Shown: piece after piece, positions 8,477 through 17,252 of the stretch
Position numbering within the stretch: the stretch's first letter is position 1
How the letters are laid out: every line of letters begins with the position of its first letter
Assembly (NCBI GenBank): GCA_944326775.1
Contig: CALVFH010000009.1
Location: 1 to 40,763 of the forward strand
Reading direction: 5' to 3'
Length of the DNA stretch: 40,763 bases
From: an uncultured Parabacteroides sp.
GTDB lineage: Bacteria > Bacteroidota > Bacteroidia > Bacteroidales > Tannerellaceae
Program-made: the position numbers and the translations under genes
Notes under the pieces: generated by a model
The model's input: the letters and a program-made list of their open reading frames with translations, nothing else
Databases searched by the model: none
Told to the model about the DNA's origin: nothing

Positions 8477-8510
8477 AGAGAATATACGAAATCTGTAGTA
8501 CCTTTCGGTT

Positions 8511-9260
8511 ATGTTTTACGTCCTCTCCCGTTTTGCCGCCATGCTGGCCAGTCCGATTATTTACATCTTGGCTTTGCTGGTTGCGGCCGTCTTTATCGGA
8601 AGCCGGAGAATCAAAAAAATTTGTGTGGCGCTATCTGTTTTTCTGCTGTTGCTGTTCACAAATAATTTTGTCTATGAGGCGGCGGAACGGTGGTGGACGA
8701 AAGATTATTTGTCTTCCTTGAACTCGGCGGATAAGGTTTATACTTATGGCGTGGTTCTGGGAGGCTTTGGAGGATATAATCCGGAATGCGATCAGCTGGA
8801 TTTCAACCGATCCGCCGATCGCTTGTGGGCGGCCATCCAATTTTACAAGGCAGGACGCATTCGCAAAATTGTGATAGCAAGCGATGGGACGACGCATCCG
8901 AAATACGGGAACGCGCAGACCTTTATCCGCGAGATGAGCTACCTGGGCATTCCCGCTACAGACATTCTGATAGAAAAGAATGCTCGGAATACGGAGGAAA
9001 ATGCACGCTGTACGTTGCAGATGATTCCGGATTTGAAGAGCGGACCTTTTCTTTTGATTACGTCGGCTGTCCATATGCGTAGGGGACTGGATTGTTTTCA
9101 TGCAGCCGGAATGAATCCCGATTATTATGCGACCGACCGTTTTTACCAACCGGCGTCGCGCTGGGAAAGCTGGCTCCCCGATCTGACGTTGCTGGAGGCG
9201 TGGTATGCTTTGGGACACGAATGGATAGGGACAATCAGTTATGAAATTGCTTTACGCTAA
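8511..9260 (+). CDS. YdcF/SanA/ElyC-like DUF218 membrane protein
   Basis: A 249-residue protein with two N-terminal membrane segments (about 10-27 and 34-51) and a DUF218 domain. The domain begins at V-V-L-G-G-F (about 82), then shows N-R-S-A-D-R, a V-I-A-S-D-G-T strand near 125, an N-A-R-N-T-E-E-N motif near 160 and S-A-V-H-M-R-R near 188. In E. coli, ElyC and SanA of this family affect peptidoglycan or envelope integrity at the level of lipid carriers; the chemistry is not settled. The membrane anchors put the domain in the periplasm. It sits 34 bases after panB and 33 before the phosphatase gene, so a loose three-gene operon is likely. Confidence 0.82.
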   Translation: MFYVLSRFAAMLASPIIYILALLVAAVFIGSRRIKKICVALSVFLLLLFTNNFVYEAAERWWTKDYLSSLNSADKVYTYGVVLGGFGGYNPECDQLDFNRSADRLWAAIQFYKAGRIRKIVIASDGTTHPKYGNAQTFIREMSYLGIPATDILIEKNARNTEENARCTLQMIPDLKSGPFLLITSAVHMRRGLDCFHAAGMNPDYYATDRFYQPASRWESWLPDLTLLEAWYALGHEWIGTISYEIALR

Positions 9261-9293
9261 GGAGAAAGATCTGTCTGTTGGAGGAAAATAGCT

Positions 9294-10016
9294 ATGTTTT
9301 CATTTTTGATTCCTAAAAAAAATATTGTAGAGTCTGGTGTGCTGAAAGGTATGACGGATGTTCATTGCCATCTCTTGCCGGGCATTGACGACGGCGTTGC
9401 CAATTTGGAGGAAGCCCGTCGCGCGTTGGATTTAATGGAATCATTGGGTGTCCGCCGTGTTTTTCTGACGCCTCACGTGATGGAAGATTTGGCAGACAAC
9501 TGTCCGGCTTTTTTGGAGGAACGGTTTGCGTGGTTTTGTTCACAAGTAACTACGCCAATCAAATTTCATCTGGCTGCTGAATATATGCTCGACAATGGTT
9601 TCCCGAAACAGTGTAAGGAGGGATTGCTGACGCTGGGAGATAACCGCGTTTTGGTCGAAACCTCTTATTTTTCCGCACCCTACGATCTGAAAACGATTCT
9701 TTATAATTTACAGTCTGAAGGTTATCAGCCCGTTTTGGCGCATGCTGAACGCTATATGTATATGGACTGGAACGACTACGATTACTTGCGGGAGCATGGA
9801 ATTATTTTCCAGATGAATATAATGTCACTGTCGGGCACTTATGGTCCGTTGCCTTGCGAGAAAGCACGGAAGATGCTTGAAAAAGACTATTATGAACATG
9901 TCGGCTCTGATTATCACCAGTACAGGGTGTATGAACATGCGCTCCGCCACTTGAACCTGACTAAAAAACAGCTTGAGAAGGTAAAGTTGTTATTGGACAA
10001 CAACGATAGACTCTAA
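9294..10016 (+). CDS. CpsB/YwqE-like PHP-type tyrosine phosphatase
   Basis: A 240-residue protein of the PHP metal-dependent hydrolase family. Metal-ligand motifs are D-V-H-C-H-L-L-P-G-I-D-D-G (residues 22-34), T-P-H-V (62-65), L-A-H-A-E-R-Y (near 150) and G-S-D-Y-H-Q (near 204). Such proteins (CpsB, Wzb-like YwqE) dephosphorylate the tyrosine-rich tail of bacterial tyrosine kinases that control capsule chain length. The usual partners, a Wzc/CpsD kinase and Wza export protein, are not in the window, so the target is inferred only from the family. The start ATG at 9294 leaves a short N-terminal tail before the first motif, which is normal. It ends only 21 bases from the converging mntH gene. 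Confidence 0.88.
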   Translation: MFSFLIPKKNIVESGVLKGMTDVHCHLLPGIDDGVANLEEARRALDLMESLGVRRVFLTPHVMEDLADNCPAFLEERFAWFCSQVTTPIKFHLAAEYMLDNGFPKQCKEGLLTLGDNRVLVETSYFSAPYDLKTILYNLQSEGYQPVLAHAERYMYMDWNDYDYLREHGIIFQMNIMSLSGTYGPLPCEKARKMLEKDYYEHVGSDYHQYRVYEHALRHLNLTKKQLEKVKLLLDNNDRL

Positions 10017-10031
10017 TGAATTAGTCAGTTT

Positions 10032-10053
10032 ATTGCTTCAGCCGAAAAGCAAT
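10032..10053. terminator. Short hairpin between converging genes
   Basis: A 7-bp stem (10032-10038 with 10047-10053) overlaps the stop of the mntH-like gene and follows the phosphatase gene. There is no T-run, so it is only a possible bidirectional stop or RNA 3'-end protector. Confidence 0.3.
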
Positions 10054-11297
10054 TCTCCCAATAAAACGAGGTTCAGAATCGTGACGATACTTCCGAGCAG
10101 AAACAGTAGGAAGGTTGTGGAACGGCTGTTCACAAACTTTCCCATGACTTTTCGGCTTGAAGTAAGATAGACTTGAGTAAATACCGTTATCGGCAGCTGG
10201 ATACTCAAGATCATCTGCGAGATGATAAGTCCCTGGAAAGGATCTCCGATTAAGAAAATCACCAGCAAAGCGGGAATATAAGAAAGCAGGATACCCATAC
10301 GGGAATGAAAGTCTTTGTGATGATATGATTCTCCGAACAGGCCTGCAAAAATAGACGCTCCGGCAATTCCGGAAGTAATGGTTGACGAGATGCCGGCGAG
10401 CAATAAAGCCAGGGCGAAAATAGCTCCGGCATTATTTCCAACTAAAGGCACCAGGAGTTGCTGAGCTTGATCGAGCTCACTGACCGGTATGCGCTCGCGG
10501 AAAAATGTCGATGCCGCTAAAATAATCATGGCTGAGTTGATCGCCCAACCAATGACCATGGAAAACAACGTATCGTAGAATTCATATTTTAATTGCTTTT
10601 GAATAATCTGTTCGTTTTCCAAGTTCCATTCGCGGCTCTGGATAACTTCGGAGTGCAGGAACAAATTGTGAGGCATGACAACTGCACCCAGGACACTCAT
10701 GATAATCAGAAGCGAATTTTCCGGGAAAGTTGGTTTAATCCAGCCTTCGATGGCAACTTGCCAGTTTACATCGACCAAAATAAGTTCATAAAGAAAGGAA
10801 AGTCCGATGATGGAGACAAAAGTAATAATCCAACGCTCTATTTTACTATAAGTATTGCTAAGAAGCATTGCGACGCAGACAAAGGTGATGATGACAGCTC
10901 CTACTTTGATAGGCATATCAAAAAGCATTCGGAGTGCGATGGCTCCTCCCAGTATTTCGGCAAGCGATGTAGAAATACTGGCAAACATGGCAGAACCCAG
11001 GATGGGCCTGCTTAAGAATTTCGGCAAATATTGGTTGGTGGCTTCGGATAAACATAATCCGGTCACAATTCCCAGGTGGGCAACATTATGTTGAATGATA
11101 ATCAACATAACGGAAGAAAATGTGACCACCCACAACAACGCGTAACCAAACTCTGAGCCGGCGGCCAGGTTGGTGGCCCAGTTTCCCGGATCTATGAATC
11201 CTACGGTAACGAGTAGTCCTGGTCCGATATATTTCAGCAGTTCGATAGCTCCGGAACGATGTTGATGTGTTTGCTTTAACTTATCAAATAATTTCAT
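10038..11297 (-). CDS. mntH: Nramp family divalent metal transporter
   Basis: A 419-residue polytopic protein with about eleven membrane segments. Nramp marks are clear: G-P-G-L-L-V-T-V-G-F-I-D-P-G-N-W-A in TM1, whose D-P-G-N residues bind the metal, and V-M-P-H-N-L-F-L-H-S near residue 210 in TM6. It imports Mn(II) or Fe(II) with protons. An upstream in-frame ATG at 11363 would overlap the kinase gene by 43 bases; the ATG at 11297, 23 bases after the kinase stop, gives a family-typical N-terminus. It is last in a run beginning with a response regulator and kinase, which could mean that the two-component system responds to metal or envelope state; this is inference. Mn versus Fe preference cannot be told from sequence. 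Confidence 0.92.
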   Translation of the reverse strand: MKLFDKLKQTHQHRSGAIELLKYIGPGLLVTVGFIDPGNWATNLAAGSEFGYALLWVVTFSSVMLIIIQHNVAHLGIVTGLCLSEATNQYLPKFLSRPILGSAMFASISTSLAEILGGAIALRMLFDMPIKVGAVIITFVCVAMLLSNTYSKIERWIITFVSIIGLSFLYELILVDVNWQVAIEGWIKPTFPENSLLIIMSVLGAVVMPHNLFLHSEVIQSREWNLENEQIIQKQLKYEFYDTLFSMVIGWAINSAMIILAASTFFRERIPVSELDQAQQLLVPLVGNNAGAIFALALLLAGISSTITSGIAGASIFAGLFGESYHHKDFHSRMGILLSYIPALLVIFLIGDPFQGLIISQMILSIQLPITVFTQVYLTSSRKVMGKFVNSRSTTFLLFLLGSIVTILNLVLLGELLFG

Positions 11298-11320
11298 ACC
11301 CTTTGTTTGATGATTAAATA

Positions 11321-12640
11321 TTATCTGAAGGAGAGAACAAATGTTGTACCTGTTTTCTCGCAACTCGACTTTAAAGTCAGGCTACCTCCTGATAGTCGCA
11401 TGATTTGTCTGGAAATAGACAAGCCAAGACCGCTGCCTTCTTTTTTGGTGGTAAAGAAAGGAACGAAGATGTGGCTGGCTTCTTCCGGAGGAATGGCCGG
11501 ACCATTATTACTGATTTCGATGGATACACTCTCGTCTGCATTACTGTAGGCCCGAAATTTAATCAATCCGTCTGCTTTTTCGTGTCCGATGGCTTGCATG
11601 GCATTTTTCAGCAAATTCAGAACAACTTGTAAGATGAGATTTTCATCTGCGTAAACGATAAGATCATCGGGTGTAATGTCAGTCTCTATTCGAATATTGG
11701 GACTTTCCATTTGGTACTTTGCTAAATGAATACTCCGTTCCGCTAATTTCTGAACATAGAAAAGCGAGGGTTGCGGAGTAGGTATATGAGTGAATTTGCG
11801 ATATGAATCAACAAAGGCGATGAGACTTTTCCCTGTACTGCTGATGATTTCCAAACCATTTTTAATCTCAGGATTGGCATTTTCGTGCATTGAAAGTAAC
11901 GTATCACTTAAAGATGTGATAGGAGTGACTGAATTCATGATTTCATGAGTAAGGACGCGAATTAACCTCATCCAAGAATCTAATTCAGTTACATCAAGCT
12001 CATTGTTAATGTCGTTAAGAGTTAGAATCCGGACGTGCTTTTCGCGAAAAGTCATCTCAGATACCCGTAGGGCTAAATGTACAGAACCTCGTTCATTATT
12101 GAATGAAATTTGTTGTTTCTCGCCAGGTTGGATGCGCATGATAACATTGGCTAACCGTTCATCTATTCTTTTCAGTTGATCTACATGAGTGAAAATAGAA
12201 AGACCGAGAAAATTCAGTGCGGCATGGTTGTGTTGAAGGATTTTTCCTTGATTGTCTATTACAATAATACCAGTTTCTACTGAGTTCAATATAAGTTCAT
12301 AATATTTTTCTCGTTGCACCGCATCAGCTTTAGCTTGAAAAAGAATTTGGGTAATACGATTTAATGTTTGATTGACAAGTTCCTCCGATTTAGTCTGTCC
12401 GGTTGTGCGGTATTTAAAAGCGAAATCGTTATTATCGATTGCATCGAGCATGAATGAAATTTTATGTAAGTTTTGGGCATATAGGAATTTTACTTGCATA
12501 AGTCCGTATATAAGTCCGATCGCACCTATTCCAATAAGCACCCACCAACCTTTAACCCAACTTATCGTCATCAAAATGCTACTTAAGGCAATTATGACAA
12601 TTTGAAAATTGAAATTATGAGTAAGCAGTTTATAGGCCAT
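11321..12640 (-). CDS. PAS-containing sensor histidine kinase (NtrY-like)
   Basis: A 439-residue membrane sensor. Two membrane segments (about 12-28 and 32-50) leave almost no periplasmic loop, so it probably senses an intramembrane or cytoplasmic cue. A PAS domain spans about 115-215. The H-box carries His232 in L-T-H-E-I-M-N-S-V-T-P. The ATPase domain shows the N-box Asn346 (N-L-L-K-N-A-M-Q-A), N-N-G-P near 378, an F-V-P-F-F-T-T-K-K F-box and G-S-G-L-G-L (402-407). It phosphorylates, by inference, the NtrC-type regulator whose gene overlaps its start by 11 bases. The arrangement regulator, kinase, transporter on one strand suggests a single transcript. The ligand is unknown. Confidence 0.9.
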   Translation of the reverse strand: MAYKLLTHNFNFQIVIIALSSILMTISWVKGWWVLIGIGAIGLIYGLMQVKFLYAQNLHKISFMLDAIDNNDFAFKYRTTGQTKSEELVNQTLNRITQILFQAKADAVQREKYYELILNSVETGIIVIDNQGKILQHNHAALNFLGLSIFTHVDQLKRIDERLANVIMRIQPGEKQQISFNNERGSVHLALRVSEMTFREKHVRILTLNDINNELDVTELDSWMRLIRVLTHEIMNSVTPITSLSDTLLSMHENANPEIKNGLEIISSTGKSLIAFVDSYRKFTHIPTPQPSLFYVQKLAERSIHLAKYQMESPNIRIETDITPDDLIVYADENLILQVVLNLLKNAMQAIGHEKADGLIKFRAYSNADESVSIEISNNGPAIPPEEASHIFVPFFTTKKEGSGLGLSISRQIMRLSGGSLTLKSSCEKTGTTFVLSFR

Positions 12641-13976
12641 AACGTTTCAGCTTATTGTATAGTGTCTGACGAGAAATTCCCAATTCGGAAGCGACGAGGG
12701 AAAGATTTCCTTCATGGCGTAGCATAGAATCCTTAATCATTCTATATTCCATTTCCTCAAGAGTTGTAATTTCGCAATGGTTACTTTCTATTGTTTGGGA
12801 TTGGGATTGTGGAAAGTCAAAACAATCAACTTCTATAGTTTTCCCTTCGCTGATAATGAGGGCTTTTTCAATTGAATGTTCTAATTCACGGATATTACCC
12901 ATCCATGGCTGCTTTTTTAAGAGTTCTATGGATTCGTTGCTAAGTTTTATTGCAGGTTTTCCATATAGGGTTGCATATTTTTCAATAAAAAGTTGACTTA
13001 GAGGAGCAATGTCTTCCACTCGTTTGCGCAGGGGAGGAATTTCTAGATGAATGGTATTAATACGATATAATAAGTCTTCTCGAAATTCACCTTGTGTGAC
13101 CATTCCTTGCAAATCGCGGTTGGTTGCTGAAATCAATCGGATGTTGATTGGAACAGGTATATTGCTTCCTACGCGGACAATACTTCGCCGTTGTAAAGCC
13201 GTTAAAAGTTTTGCTTGAAGATGATAAGACAAATTGCCAATCTCGTCGAGAAAAAGACTGCCGTTATTTGCGGCTTCGAATTTCCCTTCCCGATCTGTCC
13301 GGGCATCGGTAAATGCTCCTTTGACATGCCCAAAAAGTTCACTTTCGAAAAGCGTTTCGGTCAATGCCCCCATATCCACTGCAATAAGAGGTCCTTGACA
13401 GCGTCTGGAAAGACGATGAATTTCTCGTGCAAGCATTTCTTTTCCTGTTCCATTTTCTCCGGTAATAAGAATGTTTGCATCTGTTTTTGCTACTTTTTCT
13501 ACCAATTGGCGAAGACGTTGCATTGGAATACTCTCTCCCCAATACATTTGACTCTCTACTGTATTATCCTGTTCACAAGGTTTCTTAGAGACTTGTTTTA
13601 ACTGATAGGCTGATTGTAGCGTTTCTACAAGTCGTTGATTTTCCCATGGTTTTACAACAAAATCAGTAGCACCTTCTTTGATTCCTTTTACAGCTAAATC
13701 TATATCTGCATAAGCAGTGAAAAGAACGACTTGTATGCTACTATTTATCTTTTTAATTTCTGAAAGCCAATAAAGACCTTCGTTTCCGTTGTTTATTCCG
13801 GCACTAAAGTTCATGTCAAGAAGCACAACATCTACTTGATTTTCACGTAGAATAGCATGGATTTGAGTCGGCTTTGAAAGTGTAATTACTTTCTCGAAAT
13901 ACATTTTCAGCAACAGTTGTGCAGCAGTGAGTATTGCTTTATTGTCATCTACCACTAATATCGTGCCTTCTTTCAT
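12630..13976 (-). CDS. NtrC-family sigma-54-dependent response regulator
   Basis: A 448-residue regulator with receiver, AAA+ and Fis-type DNA-binding domains. Receiver residues: Asp10-Asp11, phosphoacceptor Asp54 (V-L-L-D-M), Thr87 and Lys109. The AAA+ domain has Walker A G-E-N-G-T-G-K-E (173-180), the sigma-54 contact loop as G-A-F-T-D-A (220-225) rather than GAFTGA, and Walker B L-F-L-D-E-I-G-N (241-248). The C-terminal helix-turn-helix (about 424-446) reads [12 protein letters not shown]. It should activate RNA polymerase holding RpoN. Its stop lies inside the kinase gene. A good promoter element lies 23 bases upstream, overlapping the end of the preceding lipoprotein gene. Confidence 0.93.
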   Translation of the reverse strand: MKEGTILVVDDNKAILTAAQLLLKMYFEKVITLSKPTQIHAILRENQVDVVLLDMNFSAGINNGNEGLYWLSEIKKINSSIQVVLFTAYADIDLAVKGIKEGATDFVVKPWENQRLVETLQSAYQLKQVSKKPCEQDNTVESQMYWGESIPMQRLRQLVEKVAKTDANILITGENGTGKEMLAREIHRLSRRCQGPLIAVDMGALTETLFESELFGHVKGAFTDARTDREGKFEAANNGSLFLDEIGNLSYHLQAKLLTALQRRSIVRVGSNIPVPINIRLISATNRDLQGMVTQGEFREDLLYRINTIHLEIPPLRKRVEDIAPLSQLFIEKYATLYGKPAIKLSNESIELLKKQPWMGNIRELEHSIEKALIISEGKTIEVDCFDFPQSQSQTIESNHCEITTLEEMEYRMIKDSMLRHEGNLSLVASELGISRQTLYNKLKRYGL

Positions 13977-13998
13977 TGTTTCTTTTGTTAAACCAGAA

Positions 13999-14028
13999 CA
14001 AAAATAGTAGTTTTATTGGAATCTCAAT
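13999..14028 (-). promoter_or_regulatory. Promoter for the regulator-kinase-transporter genes
   Basis: On the minus strand TATTTTTG (14006-13999) matches TAnnTTTG, and ATTG (14028-14025) lies 18 bases upstream as a partial -33 box. It would start RNA just before the ATG at 13976 and make the two-component genes partly independent of the upstream envelope genes. Confidence 0.5.
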
Positions 14029-15464
14029 TTGATTGCTTTTTCTTTTTTAGCTACTTGGCTGATTTCGTAACTGCTTACTTGTACCGTTCCATTAATAAGT
14101 TCCGGAATATTATAAGAAAAAAAGAAATTCTGGTAAAACATAGCACTTTTTTGGGGGAGTAGAAAGGGTTTAGTCGTAGTTCCATCCGGACGCAGATAGG
14201 CAATAAATGGCATTGTATAAAGTCCATCAACTCGCCGGCTACTAAAAACGAACCATCGACTATCGGTACTCCATGAATGGTAACTTTCTACATCTTGGCT
14301 GTTAGCCTCAGTCAAAGAATAATACTTTCTTTTATCCATATCAAAAAGATAGAGATCGGCATCTTTATGCCAGATAGAAAAGTTCCCATATTTACTAACG
14401 GTAAACATCAAATACTTACCGTCAGGAGAGACTCGAGGAAAAGAAACACTACGTTGTTCCTGTTCTGCATTGTATAGGGTATCAACGGTAGAACCGAAAA
14501 CTCCGGTTTTCGGATTATAATCAATGCTACATAGACTATAACGTATCATTCGGAATTTTTCACGAGGAAGAGCCTCTGCTGAACAAAAATAGAGGGTTTT
14601 CCCATCGGGAGAAAATGTAGGAAATGTTTCGTATCGTGTAGCTGAACTTAAGAGAGGTGAAGTCGAAATGATATGTTCTTTGGTATCATAAACAACTACA
14701 TCGGAGGCAGTATCATATACTTCAATACGATTCGGATCACTTGGATGAAATGCTTGGAAAGTTTCATTTACACTGAATGCAACATGTTGTCCATCAGCAT
14801 TCCAACTTGGATAAACAAGAGCTGAAATAGTTTGAGGTGTTTTTGTATCGAGTTTTTCAATCTTCTGATTACGAATCAGATAAGTGCCAGCATTTGTCCC
14901 GCGCATATGAAAAAGCATGGTATTTGCATCTCGATTACAGAAAGAATGACAATTCATGCAGTTTCCATCTGTTTGCCGGTTTTCAATAATGGGTTTTTCT
15001 ATAAATGACGTTAAATCACGCTGGTAAAGTCCCATCTCATCCCAGTTCTTGTAACCGGGAGCAATAAGGCGGTAGGCCAAATAAGGGTCTATTGATTCGT
15101 TAGTGACGTAGATATTAAATGGGGCATAACGAATCCACTGATTATTTTCTTGAGTTAAAACTTCAACATTGATAGCTTGTCCGGCAGCAGAGGCAAGAAG
15201 TTTATGCCATTTGTTAATATCCGGACAGAATCCGTCTTTCGTAAGACGAGCGACTACAGTCATTTCGCCAAAGACAAATCTGACTTCACCATCCGTAACA
15301 TTGGTTAATGGACAGAAAGTGAGCGGTGCGATGTTTTGAGGAACGGTGACGCCTATATATTCGGGAAAGATAGGGGGGTATTCAGTTTTCTCTACATCGG
15401 GAATTATTTCGTGCCTACATGCGATGAATAGCAGGCTAACTAAGAATAAAAGAATCTTTTTCAT
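14013..15464 (-). CDS. TolB-like propeller lipoprotein with a CxxCH motif
   Basis: A 483-residue lipoprotein: hydrophobic signal with lipobox F-I-A-C, Cys16 being the lipid site. After an N-terminal beta-rich part (about 30-125) comes a single C-M-N-C-H (169-173), the signature for covalent c-type haem. The C-terminal half has repeated PD40/WD40-like strands: Y-P-S-W-N-A-D-G, F-P-T-F-S-P-D-G-K, F-P-R-V-S-P-D-G-K and H-S-W-S-T-D-S-R, indicating a beta-propeller. It may be a haem-bearing or formerly haem-bearing envelope protein; haem attachment is inferred from the motif only. It is separated from the DUF6057 gene by 6 bases and precedes the regulator gene by 36. Relatives are often annotated as cytochrome-c-biogenesis or TolB family proteins without experimental support. 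Confidence 0.75.
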   Translation of the reverse strand: MKKILLFLVSLLFIACRHEIIPDVEKTEYPPIFPEYIGVTVPQNIAPLTFCPLTNVTDGEVRFVFGEMTVVARLTKDGFCPDINKWHKLLASAAGQAINVEVLTQENNQWIRYAPFNIYVTNESIDPYLAYRLIAPGYKNWDEMGLYQRDLTSFIEKPIIENRQTDGNCMNCHSFCNRDANTMLFHMRGTNAGTYLIRNQKIEKLDTKTPQTISALVYPSWNADGQHVAFSVNETFQAFHPSDPNRIEVYDTASDVVVYDTKEHIISTSPLLSSATRYETFPTFSPDGKTLYFCSAEALPREKFRMIRYSLCSIDYNPKTGVFGSTVDTLYNAEQEQRSVSFPRVSPDGKYLMFTVSKYGNFSIWHKDADLYLFDMDKRKYYSLTEANSQDVESYHSWSTDSRWFVFSSRRVDGLYTMPFIAYLRPDGTTTKPFLLPQKSAMFYQNFFFSYNIPELINGTVQVSSYEISQVAKKEKAIKLRFQ

Positions 15465-15470
15465 GATTTG

Positions 15471-17246
15471 TTACTTTTTGAAAGTGAAATAATACCAATA
15501 GGTGTTACCGAACGTGCGAAGCATAGTTTCACGTAAATAGGGAGATTGCCTGTTCCGATTGAATGTTTCGCGAAAAGCTTGAAATTGTTTAACAGTTTCA
15601 GATGAAAGCTTATAATCTTTCCATTTTTCCGGTTGATGTTCATTGAGAATAATTACTGCCTGTTGGAAGGATTTAGGTAATTCCGGGAGTACTTCTGTAC
15701 CATAAAATTTATCGAGGACACTCTGGAATCCATTCAATTCCTTACCTAAAAGATAGAGACACCCTAAATATTCAATAGCTACGGGATTTTCTGGGCAGTG
15801 CTCAGCAATTAAACGAAAATCATAGTCAATGCCAAAGAAATGACGGAGATGTTGTTCTCCTCCAAAGAAACAACGTTTAGAAGCGAGTTCCGAATTGTTG
15901 CAAATCTGTTCGGGATGGAGGGCTAGTTCCCGTCGGCTCTCCGCCCACTTTTGGTAATGCGGGGTCTTTGCCAACAAATCAATATATTTAAGAGCTACTT
16001 TTGGAAAATTGAAAATCAAATTAGTATCAACAAGTCGTTTCCATAGGTGTGGACTTCCTCCATTTCCTTGAGCCGTATTTCCTTCAAAAGCCATTTCCTG
16101 AGCTAAAGCAATATCACCAATATGATAATAAATGTCACTTAATAGTTGCGACGTAGTCAAGGACTGATCCCACATAGGGAAAAGACAAAGTGCCCCAGAT
16201 TGCGGATATTGGAACAAATCATCCGCTAAGCGCCCTAAATGTGAAAGAGCTAGATTCCGGTATGCTATATAGAGGTAATTCGAATGATTGTCTTTAGTTA
16301 GTTCAAACACTTGTTGCCAATTGTCTTGGAGAGAATAGTATGTAATCATTTTCAGCAAACGAGAATTGGCATCATCGTAACGCAGAGATCCCCGCCAAGT
16401 AATAGCCGCTACAAGAAATAACGAAGTGGCATAACTGAGTAAACGGAGTTTTCCAGATTTGATGCAATGGCTTCCGAACCAGCCATATACGACAATTAAC
16501 ATCCATAAAGCAAACCAAGAATAATAAATTACATTCTGGGGTCGCATTTTGTGATGAAAATATTCATTAGGAAGAAATGAGAATGTCATAGAATCAGTCA
16601 TTCCTAAAATAGTAGCGTAGTATGCAGCTCCGGAGGCTGTTACGATTGGCAGAAGAAAGACGAATCGTTTCCATCCCTTTTCTTGGAATAGCTGGAAAAG
16701 AACTATGGCTATAGCATAGAGTAAAGCTGCTGGTCCAACCAGCCAATGCAAAATTGGAGCGAAAATTGTCGCAATTATAAGTCTTGCAGCAAAAGGCTTA
16801 ATTATTATGGTGCCAGATAATGCGAGAGTTGCTAGAAAAAATGCAGTAGTTCCTGATAAATCATATAAGTGATTGAAAAACATAAATGTCAAGAGTACTG
16901 GAATGAGTTGAGACCATATCATTCCATTTATTTTTGCTCCAAGATGACTTAAAGTGAAATAGACCGTTCCTGCAATTAGTGTATTTAGAAATGCCAGTAG
17001 TAATGGGCCAACAAAAGGAAGTCCAAAATGCTGTACATAACATCCTGTTAGATAAGTACTCAACCAACCACTTAAGGAAACGTTGATATCACCTGTGAAT
17101 AATTGGGCTTGCTCAAGGTAAAAGAAATGATAACGGCTAAAAGTGTTGAGAAAGAAGAACCAAGCGACAAAAGTGATTATCCAATAAATCGCTTGAATGA
17201 AAAAGCTTTGTTGCCGATAAAAAGGTTGTTCTATTTTCATGGTCAT
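15471..17246 (-). CDS. DUF6057-like polytopic membrane protein with helical C-terminus
   Basis: A 591-residue protein. Residues about 18-300 form roughly ten membrane segments, rich in aromatic residues; residues about 300-590 are soluble, helical and TPR-like in texture (repeated A-L-x-x-L and Y-x-x-L-A patterns, for example Y-I-A-Y-R-N-L-A-L-S-H-L). This fits the Bacteroidales DUF6057 family as I remember it; no function is known. The layout, a membrane channel-like half with a TPR-like half, resembles proteins that handle lipid-linked sugars or dock periplasmic partners, but this is speculation. The spacing is 6 bases on either side, to the barrel gene and to the CxxCH lipoprotein gene, so the three are translated from one message. 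The second Met (17240) is an alternative start. Confidence 0.68.
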   Translation of the reverse strand: MTMKIEQPFYRQQSFFIQAIYWIITFVAWFFFLNTFSRYHFFYLEQAQLFTGDINVSLSGWLSTYLTGCYVQHFGLPFVGPLLLAFLNTLIAGTVYFTLSHLGAKINGMIWSQLIPVLLTFMFFNHLYDLSGTTAFFLATLALSGTIIIKPFAARLIIATIFAPILHWLVGPAALLYAIAIVLFQLFQEKGWKRFVFLLPIVTASGAAYYATILGMTDSMTFSFLPNEYFHHKMRPQNVIYYSWFALWMLIVVYGWFGSHCIKSGKLRLLSYATSLFLVAAITWRGSLRYDDANSRLLKMITYYSLQDNWQQVFELTKDNHSNYLYIAYRNLALSHLGRLADDLFQYPQSGALCLFPMWDQSLTTSQLLSDIYYHIGDIALAQEMAFEGNTAQGNGGSPHLWKRLVDTNLIFNFPKVALKYIDLLAKTPHYQKWAESRRELALHPEQICNNSELASKRCFFGGEQHLRHFFGIDYDFRLIAEHCPENPVAIEYLGCLYLLGKELNGFQSVLDKFYGTEVLPELPKSFQQAVIILNEHQPEKWKDYKLSSETVKQFQAFRETFNRNRQSPYLRETMLRTFGNTYWYYFTFKK

Positions 17247-17252
17247 TTAGAA

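Noticed and set aside
11298-11363. Upstream start for the Nramp gene
   Set aside because: It would overlap the kinase gene by 43 bases and adds a tail that is not typical of the family; ATG at 11297 fits better.
10017-11363. Mn-sensing riboswitch controlling the Nramp gene
   Set aside because: Only 23 bases separate the kinase stop from the Nramp start, too short for such a riboswitch.
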